From the NCBI GenBank assembly GCA_036390995.1, contig DASWAT010000028.1:1-54100 (forward strand): a stretch of 54,100 nt of DNA. The letters run 5' to 3'. The DNA is from DASQQQ01 sp036390995 (GTDB taxonomy: Bacteria; Actinomycetota; UBA4738; HRBIN12). Below the pieces are notes generated by a model, which was given only the letters and a program-made list of their open reading frames with translations, made no database searches and was not told the DNA's origin. Shown here one piece after another: positions 24,342 through 31,799 of the stretch (positions are counted from its first letter, which is position 1; each line of letters begins with the position of its first letter). The translations under genes were made by a program, and so were the position numbers.

Positions 24342-25514
24342 ATGGAGCTTGCAGAACGGATGGGGCGTCTCGGGACGGAGTCGGCGTTCGAGGTCCTGGC
24401 TCGTGCCCGGGCCCTGGAGGCGACCGGGCGCGAGATCGTCCACCTGGAGCTGGGCGAGCCGGACTTCACCACACCCGACCACATCCGCGAGGCCGCGAAG
24501 GAGGCGCTGGACCGCGGGATGACGCACTACGTTCCGGCGCCGGGGATCCCGCCGCTCCGCGAAGCGGTGGTCGCGTTCCTGGAGCGGTACGGACGGCTGT
24601 CGACCTCGCCGGACCGGGTCATCGTGACCCCAGGCGCGAAGCCGATCATGTTCTTCACCATCCTGGCCCTGTGCGGAGAGGGTGACGAGGTCATCTATCC
24701 GGACCCGGGGTTCCCGATGTACGAGTCGATCGCGAACTTCGCCGGAGCGACGCCGGTGCCGATCCCGCTCCGCGAGGAGAACGGGTTCCGCCTGGATCCG
24801 CAGGAGCTGGCGTCGCTCGCCACCGACCGGACGAAGCTGCTGATCCTGAGCTCGCCGCACAACCCGTGCGGCAGCGCGCTCACCCGTACCGACCTCGAGG
24901 CCATCGCGGCGACGGCCATGGAGCACGACTTCGTGGTGCTCTCCGACGAGGTCTACTGGATGATCCGCTACGACAGCCCGCACGCGAGCGTGCTCGACAT
25001 CGATGGGATGGCCGAGCGCACCGTGCTGCTCGACGGGTGGTCCAAGACGTGGGCCATGACCGGCTGGCGCCTGGGCTTCGGCGTGTTCCCCGAGTTCCTC
25101 GTGGAGCCCGTCACGCGGCTGGTGATCAACTCGGTCTCGTGCACGTCGGCGTTCAGCCAGCACGCGGCGATCGCGGCGCTGACCGGGCCCATGGAGCCCT
25201 CGCAGAAGATGGTGGAGGAGTTCCGCCGCCGGCGCGACGTCATCGTGGCCGGCCTGAACGCGATCGAGGGCGTCTCGTGCCTTTCCCCCGACGGCGCCTT
25301 CTACGTCTTCCCGAACATCACCGGCCTGGGCCGGACCTCGAAGGAGGTCGAGGCGCACCTGCTCCAGGAGGCGGGGGTGGCAGCGCTGTCGGGCACCGCC
25401 TTCGGCACGTACGGAGAGGGGTACCTGCGCTTCTCGTACGCGAACTCGCTGGAGAACATCGAGAAGGCCCTCGCCGCGTTCGAGGCCACCGTGCCGGAGC
25501 TGGCCCGTGCCTGA
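24342..25514 (+). CDS. Class I/II PLP-dependent aminotransferase
   Basis: 390 aa from ATG 24342 (TGGAGG six bases upstream). Fold-type I aminotransferase: HLELGEPDFTTPDHI, TPGAKPIMFF, NPCGSALTR, SDEVYW and the PLP lysine in LDGWSKTWAMTGWRLG (~residue 232), then the substrate-carboxylate Arg in YLRFSYANS. It resembles aspartate/alanine aminotransferases of the AspC/AlaA type. Its stop overlaps the start of a hydroxyacid dehydrogenase by 8 bases. That pair plus an SDR makes a short operon, and a glyoxylate- or pyruvate-forming transamination is a natural guess. The substrate is not determined. Confidence 0.92.
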   Translation: MELAERMGRLGTESAFEVLARARALEATGREIVHLELGEPDFTTPDHIREAAKEALDRGMTHYVPAPGIPPLREAVVAFLERYGRLSTSPDRVIVTPGAKPIMFFTILALCGEGDEVIYPDPGFPMYESIANFAGATPVPIPLREENGFRLDPQELASLATDRTKLLILSSPHNPCGSALTRTDLEAIAATAMEHDFVVLSDEVYWMIRYDSPHASVLDIDGMAERTVLLDGWSKTWAMTGWRLGFGVFPEFLVEPVTRLVINSVSCTSAFSQHAAIAALTGPMEPSQKMVEEFRRRRDVIVAGLNAIEGVSCLSPDGAFYVFPNITGLGRTSKEVEAHLLQEAGVAALSGTAFGTYGEGYLRFSYANSLENIEKALAAFEATVPELARA

Positions 25515-26499
25515 TCGCGCGTCGGTCCTGGTCACGCGCCTGCTCCCGGCGCCGGTCATGGAGGCCCTCCGGCAGCGCTGCGATATCGAGCTGTATGAGG
25601 GTGAGGGGGCCATCCCTCGCGAAGAGCTCCTGGCGCGCCTTCCGGGCAAGGACGGCGTGATCACCTTGCTCACGGAGAAGGTGGATGCCGGCTTCCTCGA
25701 CGCCGCCGGACCCGGCCTCGTGATCGTGGCCAACTACGCGGTGGGCTTCGACAACATCGACGTCCCCGAGTGCACCCGGCGCGGGATCCTGGCCTCGAAC
25801 ACCCCCGACGTCCTCACCGAGACCACGGCCGACCTCACGTGGGCGCTGCTGGTCGCAGCGGCGCGGCGGATCGCCGAGGGCGACCGGTTCCTGCGGAGCC
25901 GGACCCCGTGGATCTGGGGCCCCCAGATGCTGCTCGGGGTCGACGTGCACGGGGCGACCCTCGGCGTGGTGGGGTTCGGTCGGATCGGCCAGTCCGTGGC
26001 CCGCCGGGGAACCGGCTTCGGGATGCGGGTGATCTACAGCGACGTCGTCGCCGCGCCGCCGGAGGCCGAGCGAGAGCTCGGGGCGACCCGCGTCACCTTC
26101 GAGGAGCTCCTCGAGCAGTCGGACTTCGTCACGATCAACACCGCCCTCACGCCGGAGACCCACCACCTGTTCGGGCCGGAGGAGTTCCGGAAGATGAAGG
26201 GCACCGCCGTCCTGGTGAACTCGGCCCGCGGCCCGATCGTGGACGAGGCTGCCCTGGCGGCGGCCCTTCGCGAGGGCGAGATCTTCGCCGCCGGCATCGA
26301 CGTGTTCGAGAAGGAACCGGAGGTGCACCCCGACCTGCTCGCGTGTGAGAACGCCGTCATCGTCCCCCACCTCGGGAGCGCCACCGTGGACACCCGGATC
26401 GCGATGGGTCTGCTCGCGGCCGAGAACCTGTTCGCGGCGCTGGAGGGTCGCCGCCCGCCGACCCTCGTCAACCCTGAGGCGTGGGAGGCAAGGGGCTGA
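25507..26499 (+). CDS. D-2-hydroxyacid dehydrogenase, glyoxylate-reductase-like
   Basis: 330 aa, GTG start. NAD(P)-binding motif GVVGFGRIGQSVARRG, catalytic Arg in VNSARGPIVDE, Glu in GIDVFEKEPEV, and His in VPHLGSAT. 'NTPDVLTETTADLTWALLVAAARR' is typical of glyoxylate/hydroxypyruvate reductases (GyaR). Such enzymes reduce glyoxylate to glycolate using NAD(P)H. It overlaps the aminotransferase by 8 bases and shares its final A with the SDR start (TGATG), so the three are cotranscribed. The substrate assignment is family-level only. Confidence 0.92.
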   Translation: MPDRASVLVTRLLPAPVMEALRQRCDIELYEGEGAIPREELLARLPGKDGVITLLTEKVDAGFLDAAGPGLVIVANYAVGFDNIDVPECTRRGILASNTPDVLTETTADLTWALLVAAARRIAEGDRFLRSRTPWIWGPQMLLGVDVHGATLGVVGFGRIGQSVARRGTGFGMRVIYSDVVAAPPEAERELGATRVTFEELLEQSDFVTINTALTPETHHLFGPEEFRKMKGTAVLVNSARGPIVDEAALAAALREGEIFAAGIDVFEKEPEVHPDLLACENAVIVPHLGSATVDTRIAMGLLAAENLFAALEGRRPPTLVNPEAWEARG

Positions 26500-27278
26500 T
26501 GGGACGACTCGACGGCAAGGTGGCGCTCATCACGGGCGCGGCCAGCGGGATGGGCATGGTGGCCTCGCGGCTGTTCGCGGCCGAGGGGGCGCGGGTGCTC
26601 CTCACCGACGTGGCGGACGAGGCGGGTGCAGCCGTCGCCGCCGGGATCCGAGAGACCGGCGGGCACGCCGCGTACGTCCATGCCGACGTCTCGAGCGAAA
26701 CCGAGGCCTCCGCGATGGTCCGCGCCGCGGTCGAGACCCACGGCGGGCTTCACGTCCTGTACAACAACGCCGGCGTGATGCTAGGCGACGACGGGGCGGT
26801 CACGGCCAACGACGCCGCCATCTGGGACCGGACGCTCGCGATCAACGTCAAAGGGGTCGCGTTCGGCTGCAAGTACGGCATCCCCGCGATGATGGACTCG
26901 GGCGGGGGCTCCATCATCAACGTCGCCTCGTTCGTCGCCTGGATGGGGGCGGCCACCTCCCAGACCGCGTACACGGCCTCCAAGGGCGCCGTCCTGGCGA
27001 TGACGAGGGAGATCGCCGTCGAGTACGCGCGCAAGGGCATCCGCTGCAACGCGCTGTGCCCCGGACCGATCGACACGCCGCTCCTCGCCGAGCTCCTGTC
27101 CGACCCGGCCAGGAAGCAGCGGCGGTTCGTCCACATCCCGATGGGACGCCTGGGTCGAGCCGAGGAGCTCGCGAAGGCGGCCCTGTTCCTCGCGAGTGAC
27201 GACTCCTCGTTCATGACCGGCGCGTCCCTGATCGTCGACGGGGGCATCACGGCGGCCTACGTGACCCCCGAGGACTGA
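26499..27278 (+). CDS. Short-chain dehydrogenase/reductase
   Basis: 259 aa from ATG 26499, in TGATG overlap with the previous stop. Classical SDR: cofactor loop TGAASGMGMVASR, acidic TDVAD after strand 2 (suggesting NAD), NNAGV, catalytic Ser in NVASFVAWMG, and Y-T-A-S-K with PGPIDTPLLAEL. It oxidises or reduces an alcohol/carbonyl; the substrate is unknown. Being third in the operon with an aminotransferase and a glyoxylate-reductase-like enzyme, it may handle an aldehyde or hydroxy-acid in the same pathway. Confidence 0.92.
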   Translation: MGRLDGKVALITGAASGMGMVASRLFAAEGARVLLTDVADEAGAAVAAGIRETGGHAAYVHADVSSETEASAMVRAAVETHGGLHVLYNNAGVMLGDDGAVTANDAAIWDRTLAINVKGVAFGCKYGIPAMMDSGGGSIINVASFVAWMGAATSQTAYTASKGAVLAMTREIAVEYARKGIRCNALCPGPIDTPLLAELLSDPARKQRRFVHIPMGRLGRAEELAKAALFLASDDSSFMTGASLIVDGGITAAYVTPED

Positions 27279-27319
27279 GCGCAACCACCATCCGGGCGGG
27301 AGGCCGTACCATCGGAAGG

Positions 27320-27463
27320 ATGGTCGCTTTCGGTGTGGCCGGCGCCCTCGATCCGGGTCCGCCCAGCTACAACTTCTGGCCGTTGCTGTTCATGCCGCTG
27401 GCCACCGCTGTGCTGATCGTAGCCGTCGCCTCCCTGCGGCGAGGGCGTCCTCACCGGGCCTGA
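27320..27463 (+). CDS. 47-aa putative single-helix membrane peptide
   Basis: Reading from ATG 27320 gives a peptide with a Pro/Gly-rich start (GALDPGPPSYN), one hydrophobic helix (FWPLLFMPLATAVLIVAVASL) and a basic end (RRGRPHRA), the usual layout of a small inserted membrane protein. GGAAGG directly abuts the ATG, so the ribosome site is poorly spaced. It follows the SDR by 41 bases and no family is recognised. Low-confidence coding call, made because composition is non-random and the end falls before a hairpin. Confidence 0.45.
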   Translation: MVAFGVAGALDPGPPSYNFWPLLFMPLATAVLIVAVASLRRGRPHRA

Positions 27464-27480
27464 TCGCAGGCAGGGCGTCC

Positions 27481-27496
27481 GAGCCGCCCTCGGCTC
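27481..27496. terminator. Short bidirectional hairpin
   Basis: GAGCCG-CCCT-CGGCTC, a perfect 6-bp stem with a 4-base loop, between the plus-strand operon ending at 27463 and the FGGY kinase stop at 27495. No T-run. Its position between converging operons supports a terminator role. Confidence 0.45.
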
Positions 27497-29018
27497 AGGA
27501 GCCCTCGAACACCGGCTTCAGGGCGAAGTACAGGTCCCGGTACCGCCGGTAGGCCTGTTCGTACGCGGCGTGCCGATCCGGATCCGGCAGGCACTCCTCC
27601 GGCTCGTACGACACCAGGGCCGCGACGGCATCGGCCACGCTCCCGAACACGCCCGAGGCCACCGCGGCCAGGATGGCAGCGCCTGCCGCCGTGGTCTCGA
27701 CGCTCGTGGGGACTCGGACGGGCAGGCCAGTGACGTCGGCCTTGATCTGCCGCCACAGGACCCCCTTGGCGCCCCCGCCGACCATCGTGAGGCGGCGTAC
27801 GTCCAGACCGGCCTCCCGCATCGCCTCGAGGATGTCCCGCAGGGCGAAGGCGCTCCCCTCCAGCAGCGCCCGGGTCATGTGGGCGCGCGTGTGCGCCAGT
27901 GTGAGGCCGTAGAAGACGCCCCGCGCGGCACCGTTCCACTCCGGCGCCATGGCCCCCTGCATGCAGGGTAGGAACACGAGGCCCTCGGAGCCCGGTGCCA
28001 GGCCAGCAGCCTGCTGCGTGAGCATGTCGTACGCATCGCCCCCGCCGTCGGCCTCGGCCTGGCGCTCGAGGGGTCCGAAGTGGTCGCGCCACCACCGCAG
28101 GTTGCCGCCCGAAACGAACCCCGGGTTCTCCAGGAGCCACGCGTCGGGGTCGGCGTGCGGGTGACACTCCACGAGCATCGAGGGGTCCTCGCGGGGCTCG
28201 GCGGAGGCGGCGCACACGGGCTCGGCGGTACCGACGACGTCACAGACCTCGCCGGGCGAGAACACCCCGGCCCCCAGTGTGGCCGCCATCTCGTCCCCGC
28301 ACCCCACCGCGACGATGGTCGAAGGGTCCAAGCCCGTCGCCTCGGCGAACCAGGTCCCGATGGTCGAGATGGGTTCGGTCGCCGCCACGACCTCGGGCAG
28401 CATGTGCTCGGGGACCTCGACCACGTCGAGGACCTCCTTCGACCAGGTCCGCGTCCGCGGATCGAGGAGGGCCAGCGAGGACGCGTTCGAGTAGTCCACG
28501 GCCACCGCTCCGGCGACCTCGCGCAGCACGTACGTCCCCGGCGACATGAGGAACGCGGCCGCAGACCAGATCTCAGGCTCCTCGTCCCGGACCCACAGGG
28601 CCTTGAAGACGGCGTGCGACGAGTCGAGGTTCGCCCCGACGTGGCGGTAGAACTCGCGTGGATCCATCCGCTCGGCGACGCGAGCCGCCTGCGCCTCCGC
28701 CCGGCGGTCCATCCAGATCATGGCGGGGCGAAGGGGGCGCCCGTCGCGTCCGCACACCACCATGCCGTCGAGCTGCGAGCCGAACGAGAGTCCCTTCACG
28801 GCCGATGGGCCCTCGGCCGCGTGTTCGAGCACCTCGCGAACCCCCGCTGCGACCGCTGGGGGCCACAGGTCGGCGTCCTGCTCCGCCGCTCCGGGGAAGG
28901 GGAACGAGAGGTCGTACGCCTGGTACGAGGACGCCACGAGCGCACCGTCTGCCGAGTAGAGCGCCACGTTCGTCCCCTGGCTCCCGACATCGCAGCCGAT
29001 CACGTACGGCCCGCTCAC
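27495..29018 (-). CDS. FGGY-family carbohydrate kinase
   Basis: 507 aa from GTG 29018, overlapping the alcohol dehydrogenase stop by 4 bases (GTGA). Two actin-like ATPase domains: phosphate-1 motif IGCDVGSQGTNVALYS, FGSQLDGMVV, catalytic Asp in MIWMDRRAEAQ, VGCGDEMAATLGAG, and LTMVGGGAKGVLWRQIKADVTGLPV near the C-terminus. The sequence is closest in look to xylulokinase and LsrK-type kinases. The family phosphorylates a ketose or polyol with ATP. In this operon it would act after the dehydrogenase and before the aldolase. Confidence 0.9.
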   Translation of the reverse strand: MSGPYVIGCDVGSQGTNVALYSADGALVASSYQAYDLSFPFPGAAEQDADLWPPAVAAGVREVLEHAAEGPSAVKGLSFGSQLDGMVVCGRDGRPLRPAMIWMDRRAEAQAARVAERMDPREFYRHVGANLDSSHAVFKALWVRDEEPEIWSAAAFLMSPGTYVLREVAGAVAVDYSNASSLALLDPRTRTWSKEVLDVVEVPEHMLPEVVAATEPISTIGTWFAEATGLDPSTIVAVGCGDEMAATLGAGVFSPGEVCDVVGTAEPVCAASAEPREDPSMLVECHPHADPDAWLLENPGFVSGGNLRWWRDHFGPLERQAEADGGGDAYDMLTQQAAGLAPGSEGLVFLPCMQGAMAPEWNGAARGVFYGLTLAHTRAHMTRALLEGSAFALRDILEAMREAGLDVRRLTMVGGGAKGVLWRQIKADVTGLPVRVPTSVETTAAGAAILAAVASGVFGSVADAVAALVSYEPEECLPDPDRHAAYEQAYRRYRDLYFALKPVFEGS

Positions 29019-30067
29019 GGCAGGATCACCATCTTCAGGCCCGCGCCGGAACGGATCGTCTCGAACGCCGTGGCGATGTGCTCGAGCGAGAACCGGTGGG
29101 TGACAACCCGACCGAGGTCCTCTTGGCGACGGTCGAGATAGTCCATCGTGATGCGGTACTGGCGATGGGTCGCCCCGTACGCCCCGAGTACCGCGAGCTC
29201 CTTGTAGTGCAGCTGGTTCATGTCGAGCGGGCTCACCGGATCGTGCTTCGGAAGGCCGGCGAAGTACACCACCCGCGCCCGCTTCGCGGCCATCTCCAGG
29301 GCACCCTGCTGCGCCTGCTTCGACGGCGCAGCAACGGTCACCCGGTCGGCACCCCGGCCGGCGGTCCTGGACATGACCTCCGAAACGCCGTTGTCCTCGC
29401 CCGCGACCCACGCGTCGTCGACGAGGTGCCCGACCACGCCGAGCGCAACCTGCAGGCGATCGCCGTTCACGTCGGTGACGTAGATGCGGCCGGCTCCGCG
29501 ATCACGAGCCATCACGGCCTGCCAGCACCCGATCGGGCCCGTCCCCACGATGACGACCGTGTCGCCCAGGCGGACGTCGAGCATCTCGATCCCGTTCAGC
29601 GCGCAGGCGAAGGGATCGGCCGTCGTCGCGAGGTCCGACGGAAGGTGAGTCGGGAGCTTGATCAGGTTCTTCGTGGCGATCGGTGGCACCGCGGCGAGAT
29701 CCGCATACGCGCCCGGGAACGGATCGTAGCCGTAGAGGAGATGGTGCTCGCACAGGTTCTGGAAGCCGTCCATGCACCACCGGCACTCGCCGCAGGTCAG
29801 GATCGAGCCGAGGAAGACCCGATCGCCCTTGCCCACGTCAGGCGGCAGGTCGGCCTCGGGTCCCACCTCCTCGAGGACGCCGACAGGTTCGTGCCCCAGG
29901 ACCCACGGGACCGGCGCTCCCGGGTCTCCGTTGAAGAACGTCCGCGCGTCCGTGCCGCAGATGCCACAGGCCTCAACCCGAAGCAGGGCTCCTCGCGGAT
30001 CGAGCTTCGGCTCCTCCACGTCGCGGACCTCGACGGCGTTCACGCCGGTCATGAATGCGGCCCTCAT
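29015..30067 (-). CDS. Zinc-dependent alcohol dehydrogenase (polyol/sorbitol dehydrogenase-like)
   Basis: 350 aa. Catalytic zinc residues: Cys in ACGICGTD and GHEPVG. Structural zinc cysteines: LTCGECRWCMDGFQNLC (four Cys). Cofactor fold: VVIVGTGPIGCWQAV with acidic VTDVNGDR, suggesting NAD. Medium-chain MDR length. Family members oxidise sugar alcohols, secondary alcohols or threonine. It overlaps both neighbours by 4 bases, so it is strictly in one operon with the aldolase and kinase. A polyol-to-ketose step is the simplest reading. Confidence 0.93.
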   Translation of the reverse strand: MRAAFMTGVNAVEVRDVEEPKLDPRGALLRVEACGICGTDARTFFNGDPGAPVPWVLGHEPVGVLEEVGPEADLPPDVGKGDRVFLGSILTCGECRWCMDGFQNLCEHHLLYGYDPFPGAYADLAAVPPIATKNLIKLPTHLPSDLATTADPFACALNGIEMLDVRLGDTVVIVGTGPIGCWQAVMARDRGAGRIYVTDVNGDRLQVALGVVGHLVDDAWVAGEDNGVSEVMSRTAGRGADRVTVAAPSKQAQQGALEMAAKRARVVYFAGLPKHDPVSPLDMNQLHYKELAVLGAYGATHRQYRITMDYLDRRQEDLGRVVTHRFSLEHIATAFETIRSGAGLKMVILP

Positions 30068-30900
30068 CGCGCATCTCCCGCGTCTTCGATCAGAGCCAGG
30101 TGCGCCTTATCCGCCGACCACCCCTCCCGGATCACCCGGGACAGCGCCCTGGTGATCGCCTCCGGGGCCCGATGCATGAAGATGTTGCGCCCCACCGAGC
30201 ATCCGATGGCGCCCGCAGCCATCGCCTGCTCCATGCGCCGGAGCAGCTCTTCGTCCTCCAGACGCGACCCTCCGGCCAGGACCACGGGGATACCGTTCGC
30301 CGCGGCGACGAGCTTCGCGAACGCGTCCTGGCCGCCGGGCCAGTTCGTCTTCACGATGTCGGCCCCGAGCTCGGCGCACAGCCGCACGTTGCGCCGCAGG
30401 TACTCGAAGCCGTATTGCTCCTTGAGCTCCTCCACCGAGGCGTAGGTCGTGGGGAACTCCGCTTCCGCGATGAAGGGCATGCCCAGCGATGCGCACTCCC
30501 GCCCCACCGCGGACAGGATCCTGAGCATGCTGGATTCGGTCTCGCCCCCGAGGGCGGTGAACAAGACGACGGCGTCCGCGCCCAGACGCAGAGCCTCCTC
30601 CACCTCCGCGATCTGAACGATCTCCGGACGCGTCTCCCCGGGCGTGGCCGACGCCGAGAGCAGCAACGCGAGCGACGTGGTGGGAGAGAACGCGGGCTCG
30701 GCCACCCGGATCATGCCCTTGCTCATCATGATCACGTTCGCGCCGCCCGCCACGGCCTCGGCGGTCCTCGTCCGGATGTCGGCGAGGGGTTCCAGGAACG
30801 TCGGCGAGGTCATCCCGTGATCGAGCGCACAGATCACCGACACGCCGCCGGGATCGATCACCCGCTTCAGCCGCATCGCCTTGCCCACCGATGTCGTCAT
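30064..30900 (-). CDS. Class I aldolase of the FbaB/LsrF (DhnA) family
   Basis: 278 aa, ATG with AAGGAGG 5 bases upstream. A TIM barrel with VICALDHGMTSP near the N-terminus, the Schiff-base Lys in DIVKTNWPGG, and the phosphate-binding end VVLAGGSRL...GCSVGRNIF. Members include archaeal-type class I fructose-bisphosphate aldolase, LsrF (AI-2 breakdown) and ADH synthase. Next to an FGGY kinase and a polyol dehydrogenase, cleavage of a phosphorylated ketose is most likely, but the kinase-aldolase pair also mirrors LsrK-LsrF. It overlaps the regulator by 4 bases. Confidence 0.88.
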   Translation of the reverse strand: MTTSVGKAMRLKRVIDPGGVSVICALDHGMTSPTFLEPLADIRTRTAEAVAGGANVIMMSKGMIRVAEPAFSPTTSLALLLSASATPGETRPEIVQIAEVEEALRLGADAVVLFTALGGETESSMLRILSAVGRECASLGMPFIAEAEFPTTYASVEELKEQYGFEYLRRNVRLCAELGADIVKTNWPGGQDAFAKLVAAANGIPVVLAGGSRLEDEELLRRMEQAMAAGAIGCSVGRNIFMHRAPEAITRALSRVIREGWSADKAHLALIEDAGDAR

Positions 30901-31649
30901 GCAAGCCTCCTTCCGGGACCGCGGCGGATCACCATGAACTCGAACGCGTCCGCCAGGTGATGCTCGTGCGAGGACAGGACGGGGCGTCCGGTCTCGTCGT
31001 AGTCGATCTGATGCAGGTACAGGACCAGGGTTCCCCGCGGTACGTGCAGCTTGTCGGCGACGGTACGGGTCGCCCGCGCGGGGGCGAAGCTGGCCACCCC
31101 GTGGTGGATCACGATCCCGAGCTGCTGCTCGAAGATCTCGTACAGCGAGCCGCGCACCAAACGTCGAAGCAGGGCGAGGCGGTCCGGGACGAGGAACGCA
31201 GGGATCACGTCCACCGTGTACACGACCGGCCGGCCGTCGGCGGTCCGGATCCGGTCGACGACGATCACATCGTCGTCGACGGCAAGATCCAGCCGTTCTC
31301 CCTCCTCGGGGCCCGCCGCCCGTCTGTGAACGTGGGCCTCCTCGAAGCCCGGCCGCATGCCCGCCGAACGGATGGCCTCGGTGACGCCGAAGTTCGCGTC
31401 GAGGTTGTTCTTGACCCTGGGCCGACCGATCAGGAACGTTCCGGCGCCGCGGGTCCTGGTCAGGAGCCCCTCGTCCTCCAGCGAACGGAGGGCCTCGCGG
31501 AGGGTTGCCCTCGAGACGCCGAGCTCGGCCGCCAGCTCCGGCTCCGGCGGCAGCCGACGCCCTTGACGGAACCGTCCCCTGCCGATCCAGGACAGCAACG
31601 TGATCCGGACGGCATCGGCCCGCGGCCTCTGCCGCGCGGCGGCACCCAT
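30897..31649 (-). CDS. GntR/HutC-family transcriptional regulator (winged helix plus UTRA domain)
   Basis: 250 aa, ATG with GGGAGGAGG upstream. Winged helix at ~10-75 (GRFRQGRRLPPEPELAAELGVSRATLREALRSLEDEGLLTR), typical of GntR. The C-terminal UTRA ligand-binding domain covers ~95-245 (VVDRIRTADGRPVVYTVDVIPAFL, LYEIFEQQLGI, LVLYLHQIDYDETGRPVLSSHEHH). Usually a repressor relieved by an effector such as a sugar phosphate or amine. It is the first gene of the minus operon, and its promoter region carries two palindromes that look like its operators and also face the divergent permease operon. Confidence 0.93.
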   Translation of the reverse strand: MGAAARQRPRADAVRITLLSWIGRGRFRQGRRLPPEPELAAELGVSRATLREALRSLEDEGLLTRTRGAGTFLIGRPRVKNNLDANFGVTEAIRSAGMRPGFEEAHVHRRAAGPEEGERLDLAVDDDVIVVDRIRTADGRPVVYTVDVIPAFLVPDRLALLRRLVRGSLYEIFEQQLGIVIHHGVASFAPARATRTVADKLHVPRGTLVLYLHQIDYDETGRPVLSSHEHHLADAFEFMVIRRGPGRRLA

Positions 31650-31678
31650 CGGCAGTTCCTCCTCCCGTCTGGGTGGTA

Positions 31679-31734
31679 TTTGTCAGACATAGGATCGTGT
31701 CGTGTCAAGACTTGTCTGACAAATCATCTTGACA
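31679..31734. promoter_or_regulatory. Divergent operator/promoter region with paired TGTC-W-GACA palindromes
   Basis: TTTGTCAGACA at 31679-31689 and its exact reverse complement TGTCTGACAAA at 31713-31723, 23 bases apart. Each arm holds a 9-base palindrome (TGTC-A/T-GACA), the size expected for a GntR dimer site. TTGACA boxes occur on both strands: plus 31729-31734 and minus 31708-31703. Candidate -10 elements (CAATAC at 31755-31760; CAAATA on the minus strand near 31682-31677) are weak and spaced at about 20 bases. The left arm overlaps the regulator's own -10 area, suggesting autorepression. Confidence 0.7.
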
Positions 31735-31799
31735 GGACGAGCCGGACTGATGCTCAATACCGCCGATCCAAGTGGACCTTTTAGGGAGGGGGGTGCCAC

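Noticed and set aside
20042..24484. A 1480-codon minus-strand open frame.
   Set aside because: High-GC shadow across protease and aldehyde dehydrogenase genes; Arg/Gly/Ala-rich with no domains.
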